Positions 60,247 through 64,000 of a stretch of DNA of 64,000 bases are shown here, one piece after another. Where the stretch lies: contig JAAZAT010000129.1 of the NCBI GenBank assembly GCA_012514185.1, positions 1-64,000 of the forward strand. The letters run 5' to 3'. The notes below the pieces were generated by a model that saw only the letters and a program-made list of their open reading frames with translations, was not told where the DNA came from and made no database searches. Source of the stretch: Spirochaetales bacterium (lineage in GTDB: Bacteria; Spirochaetota; Spirochaetia; Sphaerochaetales; Sphaerochaetaceae). Position 1 is the stretch's first letter, and each line of letters begins with the position of its first letter. The translations under genes and the position numbers were made by a program.

Positions 60247-60284
60247 TTTTGCTTTGGAGGAACATTGGATGCCATAGTGACTGC

Positions 60285-60313
60285 TTGACGTGCATCTTTG
60301 GTACTGATACCTT
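60285..60313 (+). promoter_or_regulatory. Predicted leaderless promoter of the Rrf2 pair
   Basis: TTGACG (60285-60290), a 17-bp spacer and TACCTT (60308-60313), 6 nt before the ATG at 60320. No Shine-Dalgarno is present. Confidence 0.5.
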
Positions 60314-60319
60314 CTAGAT

Positions 60320-60727
60320 ATGAAATTATCGACAAAAGGAAGGTACTCCCTCCAAACCATGGTCTATCTGGCCACGTGCAGGGAAAATTGCAGTATTCGC
60401 AGTATCAGTGAAGCCACCGGCATCAGCAGCGGATATCTTGAACAGCTGATGATCCCGCTTCGTCGTGCAGGCCTGGTGCAGGCTGAACGGGGAGTACAGG
60501 GTGGATACCGTCTTGCCAAGGCCGATATCACCTGCAAAGAGGTGCTTGCCGCCAGTGAAGGTGATTTCGAGCCGGCTCCCTGTAAAAATTGTACTCGTAC
60601 CGATGCCTGCAAGACCCATCAGATCTGGTCGCTGCTGCAGAGCGCCGTTGTGGATTTTTCCAGCCAGGTAACCATCCTTGAACTGGCATCTCATTTGGTG
60701 GAGAGCGAAGCGGGGGGCGGTATATGA
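60320..60727 (+). CDS. Rrf2-family regulator with IscR-like cysteines
   Basis: This 135-aa winged-helix regulator opens MKLSTKGRYSLQTMVYLA as the family does, with recognition helix SISEATGISSGYLEQLMIPLRRAGLV and wing GVQGGYRLAK. Three cysteines C88, C91 and C97 (CKNCTRTDAC) sit where IscR/NsrR bind an Fe-S cluster, so this copy probably senses Fe-S, iron or NO. It overlaps the second Rrf2 gene by 4 bp. Targets may include the cysteine synthase downstream. Confidence 0.88.
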   Translation: MKLSTKGRYSLQTMVYLATCRENCSIRSISEATGISSGYLEQLMIPLRRAGLVQAERGVQGGYRLAKADITCKEVLAASEGDFEPAPCKNCTRTDACKTHQIWSLLQSAVVDFSSQVTILELASHLVESEAGGGI

Positions 60728-61140
60728 AAATTTCAACGCGCGGGCGTTACGGCCTGAGATTGCTGGTCGATATCGCCGAACATGCCAACGAGGGACCGAT
60801 CGCCCTTACCGTGGTTGCCAAGCGTCAGAACCTGAGTGAGAAATATCTGCAACAGGTGGCATTGCTGCTTACCCGGGGTGGTTTTCTCACCTCGGTGAAA
60901 GGATCCGGTGGCGGCTACTTGCTTGAGCGCAAGTCCGAGGAAATCATGATTTACGATGTTTTGGACTTGCTTGAAGGCAACATTGCCTTCGAGGAGCCTC
61001 CCGGAAGTGAAGAGAATGCCATCGAACGGGTGATTCGTCTGCACTTTTATCAGAAACTCGACCAAGAGGTGAAAAAAGTCTTCGAAGGCTTGTCGCTTTG
61101 TGAGGTTACCAAGGCACAGTGGTTCACCTATGTCATCTAG
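60724..61140 (+). CDS. Rrf2-family regulator, cluster-less (CymR-like)
   Basis: This 138-aa paralogue of the preceding gene (MKISTRGRYGLRLLVDIAEHA) has the same winged helix (ALTVVAKRQNLSEKYLQQVALLLTRGGFL; wing GSGGGYLL) but no cysteine cluster; its only cysteine is near the C-terminus (LSLCEV). This resembles CymR, which controls cysteine genes by binding cysteine synthase. cysK lies directly downstream, supporting that idea by context. GGGGGG precedes the overlapping ATG. Confidence 0.87.
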   Translation: MKISTRGRYGLRLLVDIAEHANEGPIALTVVAKRQNLSEKYLQQVALLLTRGGFLTSVKGSGGGYLLERKSEEIMIYDVLDLLEGNIAFEEPPGSEENAIERVIRLHFYQKLDQEVKKVFEGLSLCEVTKAQWFTYVI

Positions 61141-61150
61141 AAGCGGGGGC

Positions 61151-61206
61151 TTGACGAAGGAGCTTCCTGTATTTACTATTATATCTACAGATTAACTAGG
61201 ATATAA
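61151..61206 (+). promoter_or_regulatory. cysK promoter with inverted-repeat operator
   Basis: TTGACG (61151-61156), a 17-bp spacer and TACTAT (61174-61179). A perfect 7-bp inverted repeat TTATATC (61179-61185) ... GATATAA (61200-61206) spans the expected transcription start, a likely Rrf2-type repressor site. Confidence 0.6.
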
Positions 61207-61233
61207 ACCTATACCCCAAGGAGGCTGCCTGCC

Positions 61234-62163
61234 ATGAGTGCACACATATACCAGAACATCACCGAAAAAATCGGAAAAACCCCTTTGATCAGGCTCAATA
61301 GGCTCAACACAACCAAGGCTGACATTTTAGTGAAAATGGAGAGCTTCAATCCCCTGTCCAGCGTGAAGGACCGAATCGCCTTGGCGATGATTGAAGGTGC
61401 AGAAAAACGGGGACAACTGAAGAGCGGGTCGGTCATCATAGAACCGACCAGCGGGAATACCGGTGTCGGTCTTGCCTATATCGCAGCGGTGAAAGGGTAT
61501 CGCCTTGTCATTACCATGCCTGAGACGATGAGCATCGAGCGCAGGAAACTGCTCAGCGCCCTCGGGGCGGAGTTGGTGCTCACCGACGGATCGCTGGGAA
61601 TGAAGGGTGCCATAGCCAAGGCCGAGGAAATCGCCCGTCACACCCCCGATTCATTTATTCCGTCCCAGTTTGAGAATCCTGACAACCCGAGCATCCACTA
61701 TGCAACAACCGGGCCTGAGATTTGGGAGGACAGCGGACATCAAGTGGACCTTTTTGTGGCAGGGGTCGGTACCGGTGGAACTATCACCGGAGTCGGACGG
61801 TATCTCAAGGAGAAGAATCCATCAGTCAAGATTGTGGCGGTGGAGCCTGCGACCAGCCCGGTCCTTAGTGAAGGCTACGGTGGACCCCATAAGATTCAGG
61901 GTATCGGAGCAGGTTTTGTACCTGCTACGCTCGACCGTTCGGTTGTTGATGAGATTTGCACCGTAGAGGATGCAAGAGCCGGCGATGCAGCCAGGCAGGC
62001 GGCCAAGCTTGACGGTCTGTTGGTAGGTATTTCGAGCGGAGCAGCCCTGCATGCAGCCCTCTCGTATGCAGAGAAACCTGAGTGGGCAGGAAAGACCATC
62101 GTGGTCATGCTGCCGGATACCGGAGAGCGCTATCTTTCAACTTGGTTGTTCAGCGAGGCTTGA
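61234..62163 (+). CDS. cysK: Cysteine synthase A (O-acetylserine sulfhydrylase)
   Basis: This PLP enzyme makes cysteine from O-acetylserine and sulfide. The 309-aa protein has [12 protein letters not shown], the PLP lysine in [11 protein letters not shown] near residue 45, PTSGNTG near 70-76, and the glycine-rich [17 protein letters not shown] near 178-194. [12 protein letters not shown] is typical of CysK rather than cystathionine beta-synthase. AAGGAGG precedes the ATG. It lies immediately after two Rrf2 regulators with an operator-like repeat between. Confidence 0.96.
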   Translation: MSAHIYQNITEKIGKTPLIRLNRLNTTKADILVKMESFNPLSSVKDRIALAMIEGAEKRGQLKSGSVIIEPTSGNTGVGLAYIAAVKGYRLVITMPETMSIERRKLLSALGAELVLTDGSLGMKGAIAKAEEIARHTPDSFIPSQFENPDNPSIHYATTGPEIWEDSGHQVDLFVAGVGTGGTITGVGRYLKEKNPSVKIVAVEPATSPVLSEGYGGPHKIQGIGAGFVPATLDRSVVDEICTVEDARAGDAARQAAKLDGLLVGISSGAALHAALSYAEKPEWAGKTIVVMLPDTGERYLSTWLFSEA

Positions 62164-62187
62164 GCACCGGTATATCCATGGTATACT
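62160..62187 (+). promoter_or_regulatory. Predicted leaderless promoter of the 146-aa gene
   Basis: TTGAGC (62160-62165, within the cysK stop), a 16-bp spacer and TATACT (62182-62187), 5 nt before the ATG at 62193. Confidence 0.45.
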
Positions 62188-62192
62188 AGGGT

Positions 62193-62633
62193 ATGAGAGA
62201 GCTGTTCAGATATCCAAATGTCCAAGCAGCCCGAACGGCTGCCTCCTATCGTCTCTTGAGCGACCAAGCGCTCCACACGATGGGGGTTGCCCATGTTGAG
62301 CAGGTCTTGGAGTCGCGACAATTCAAGATCATTTTCCGCAGTGGGAGCCAAAGTCGCTTTCCCCAGTTGAAAGCCATCAAGAAGGGCGAGGCGCTGTGGT
62401 GGGTCGTGGTTGAGGCTGCCATGTATCCCCACACTCCCTCGCTCAGGTCTGATATTGCAAGAGAAGTGCTCAAGGTAGCCCGGCTTGAACAGGCACTGGT
62501 CATGTATGCCCCGGTCATGCTCATCAACACCAAATCCCAAAATCTCTCCCTGCCGAGCCAGAACGGCAACTTTTCCATTCTGTTCAACGGCTTCATCGAG
62601 GTGAATGCCCGGTCGCTTCGCAAAGGTAGGTAG
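62193..62633 (+). CDS. Hypothetical protein, 146 aa
   Basis: I do not recognise a family. The protein is basic, without signal peptide or membrane helix, and has mixed alpha/beta character: MRELFRYPNVQAARTAASYRLL as an amphipathic start, then ALWWVVVEAAMYPHTPS and LVMYAPVMLINTKSQNLSLP as probable strands. Its 3' end overlaps a convergent unknown gene by 41 bp. The start rests on its position next to a -10-like element, since AGGG is too close to the ATG to act as a normal ribosome site. Confidence 0.6.
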   Translation: MRELFRYPNVQAARTAASYRLLSDQALHTMGVAHVEQVLESRQFKIIFRSGSQSRFPQLKAIKKGEALWWVVVEAAMYPHTPSLRSDIAREVLKVARLEQALVMYAPVMLINTKSQNLSLPSQNGNFSILFNGFIEVNARSLRKGR

Positions 62634-63237
62634 GAAGCAAACGGCCGTAGCGGTCCTTGGCCGGTCCCCATGAGAGCGTGAACTCTGCATGAAGGGGAAA
62701 ACTCAAGACATGTTCGATGAAGAACTCTTCACTGCAGGAGGTGGTGCATATCGTGCAATCCCAGCTCTCTCTTTCATCCTGTTGCAAAGCCTTGGTTGCC
62801 CGCTGGAGTGCCTGATGCAAATCAGGTTCGTACCTTGCATCGACCATGGCGGAAAGCAAGGGACTTGCCAGATACTCCTTGGAGCGTTGAATCAATGTCA
62901 TCTCCTGCTTTCCCATCCCCAACAAGCAGACCATCCCGTATTGGTACGATACAGCAACCATGGCCTTGGCTTGACCGTCCTTCACCAGTTCGGTGGCTGC
63001 ATCCAGGACCCTGCATTGCTCGCTCTGCTGCAATGAAGAAAACTGTTCGGCCAGCTGAGGGTGGTCCGCCAGGTGGAGATCGGCGAAGCTGAAAGGGTAG
63101 AGCAGCGAGAAATCCTGAGACGGCAGGCAGCTAGCAATGCTGCCTATGAGCTTGATCTGCCCTAGATCGAAGAGATGCAGCAATCCCCCTTGCTGATGCA
63201 CCAGATGGTTGTAACGGATATGTTCGATGCTATTCAT
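62593..63237 (-). CDS. Hypothetical protein, 214 aa
   Basis: I do not recognise a family. It begins MNSIEHIRYNHLVHQQGGLLHLFDLGQ and is rich in Leu, Gln and His, with a cysteine cluster DCTICTTSCSEE near residue 160 that could bind metal. No signal peptide or helix is evident. GAGAGGA lies 7 nt before the ATG, which supports the start. It converges on the preceding gene and is divergent from the OGG-type glycosylase gene. Confidence 0.6.
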   Translation of the reverse strand: MNSIEHIRYNHLVHQQGGLLHLFDLGQIKLIGSIASCLPSQDFSLLYPFSFADLHLADHPQLAEQFSSLQQSEQCRVLDAATELVKDGQAKAMVAVSYQYGMVCLLGMGKQEMTLIQRSKEYLASPLLSAMVDARYEPDLHQALQRATKALQQDERESWDCTICTTSCSEEFFIEHVLSFPLHAEFTLSWGPAKDRYGRLLPTYLCEATGHSPR

Positions 63238-63274
63238 TCATGCGTCCTCTCTTCCTTGTACAGGTTCACTTTGC

Positions 63275-63303
63275 TTGCAATAGCTTCAGCGCTTTGCTAC
63301 AGT
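63275..63303 (+). promoter_or_regulatory. Predicted leaderless promoter of the OGG gene
   Basis: TTGCAA (63275-63280), a 17-bp spacer and TACAGT (63298-63303), 6 nt before the ATG at 63310. No ribosome-binding site is present. Confidence 0.55.
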
Positions 63304-63309
63304 AGCCTC

Positions 63310-64000
63310 ATGAACACGAGCATTGATCTGGATTCGACCCTATTCTCAGGACAGACGTTCGCTTGGGTGAAGCAGAACGGTGTCTATGAGGCGGTTGTCG
63401 ACAAGAATCTGGTCAGCTTTACCCCAGAGAGCTTTGATTCCCTGCTTCAGAAACACGAAGCGCTGCGCCATTATTTTGACATGGACTGGGAGTACGGAAA
63501 AGCCGAGTCCTATCTGGCTTGCCTCGATGATCATCTTGCCCGGGCAGTCAAGGCCTTCAAGGGCCTGCATATCCTCAATCAGGATCCATGGGAGGTTCTG
63601 ATGGCTTTTCTGCTCAGCCAGAACAACAACATCAAACGCATTCGAAGCATGTATGAGCGGCTTTCCCAGGAGCTGGGCACCCATGTTGAAGGAGTGTGGT
63701 ATGCGTTTCCGCGTCCCCAAGAACTGCTGGGAATCAGCGAAAGTGATTTACGGAGACTGGGCATGGGCTTTCGCGCCCCCTATCTGCTGGATGCAATCCA
63801 GAACCATGAAGTACTTTCCGGCATTGCGGACTTGGGCGACGACGAGGCATCGCGAGCTTTGCAAACCATACGGGGAGTGGGGCCGAAGGTGGCCTCTTGC
63901 ATTTTGGCGTTTGCCTATCATCGCCGGCAGGCTTTCCCCCTCGATACCTGGATGCTGAAGGTGATGCAGAAGCACTATCCAGGCCGTGATGCATCCTATT
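63310..64000 (+). CDS. OGG-type 8-oxoguanine DNA glycosylase, truncated by the window end
   Basis: This base-excision repair enzyme removes oxidised guanine; 230 codons are visible and the stop lies beyond the window. It starts MNTSIDLDSTLFSGQTFAWV, like the OGG1 N-terminal domain (GQ.F.W). FLLSQNNNIKRI is the OGG-type segment. The helix-hairpin-helix IRGVGPKVASCILAFAYHRRQAFPLDTWM holds the catalytic lysine (GPK) and aspartate (PLDTW). This distinguishes it from MutY and Nth, which carry an Fe-S cluster. There is no Shine-Dalgarno. Confidence 0.88.
   Translation, partial: MNTSIDLDSTLFSGQTFAWVKQNGVYEAVVDKNLVSFTPESFDSLLQKHEALRHYFDMDWEYGKAESYLACLDDHLARAVKAFKGLHILNQDPWEVLMAFLLSQNNNIKRIRSMYERLSQELGTHVEGVWYAFPRPQELLGISESDLRRLGMGFRAPYLLDAIQNHEVLSGIADLGDDEASRALQTIRGVGPKVASCILAFAYHRRQAFPLDTWMLKVMQKHYPGRDASY

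Overview
The window looks like chromosomal DNA of a free-living or gut-type spirochaete, most likely Sphaerochaeta or a close relative. This is inferred from protein style: a cytidylate-kinase-like protein with an unusual P-loop, a divergent omega-like RpoZ, a long PPi-dependent phosphofructokinase, small beta-barrel-like envelope proteins and several conserved proteins that I can place only as spirochaete-like. The base composition is moderately GC-rich by eye. Genes are packed tightly with many ATGA or GTGA overlaps. I see no rRNA, tRNA, CRISPR, phage or insertion sequence, so this is ordinary core and metabolic chromosome.

Layout. 0.2-5 kb: adenine deaminase, convergent with a FecBCD-type metal or cofactor ABC importer. 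5-9.7 kb: proA-proB, a glycosyltransferase-like protein, a cell-wall amidase and a GyrI-like protein. 9.7-13.8 kb (minus): trmL-proC-serS-pncB. 13.9-21.4 kb: uppP and an MFS permease, DUF454, then minus-strand murE-ddl-dinB and a predicted outer-membrane barrel. 21.4-26.3 kb: a tiny zinc-ribbon gene with its own promoter and terminator, then murC-yicC-cmk-like-envelope protein-rpoZ-miaA. 26.2-31.3 kb (minus): folC-rqcH-like-MEMO-like-membrane protein. 31.6-33.7 kb: acyl-CoA synthetase and yhbY. 33.9-42.6 kb: a glycan-use locus (GH20 hexosaminidase, ROK regulator, two sugar permeases, binding protein, GH2 beta-mannosidase). 42.7-49.4 kb: diguanylate cyclase, PPi-phosphofructokinase, a second GH2 enzyme, UPF0178 and a LuxR-type regulator. 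49.4-59.1 kb: asnS, two more acyl-CoA synthetases around an ArsC-like and an MBL-fold protein, DAHP synthase, DJ-1 and DUF1846. 59.1-64 kb: AbrB-type permease, two tandem Rrf2 regulators, cysK, two unknown genes and an OGG-type glycosylase cut by the window end.

How the parts fit. Proline synthesis is complete (proA, proB, proC). Several cell-wall precursor steps are present (murC, murE, ddl, uppP, amidase). The glycan locus reads as import of an oligosaccharide by a shared-ATPase ABC system followed by intracellular removal of HexNAc and beta-mannose. A 21-bp palindrome recurs at the hexosaminidase, ROK and binding-protein promoters and ties the locus to the ROK regulator.

The most notable cross-cutting signal is a set of about eight genes that lack a Shine-Dalgarno and instead have a -10-like hexamer only 5-7 nt before the ATG, usually with a well-spaced -35. 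They are candidate leaderless transcripts.
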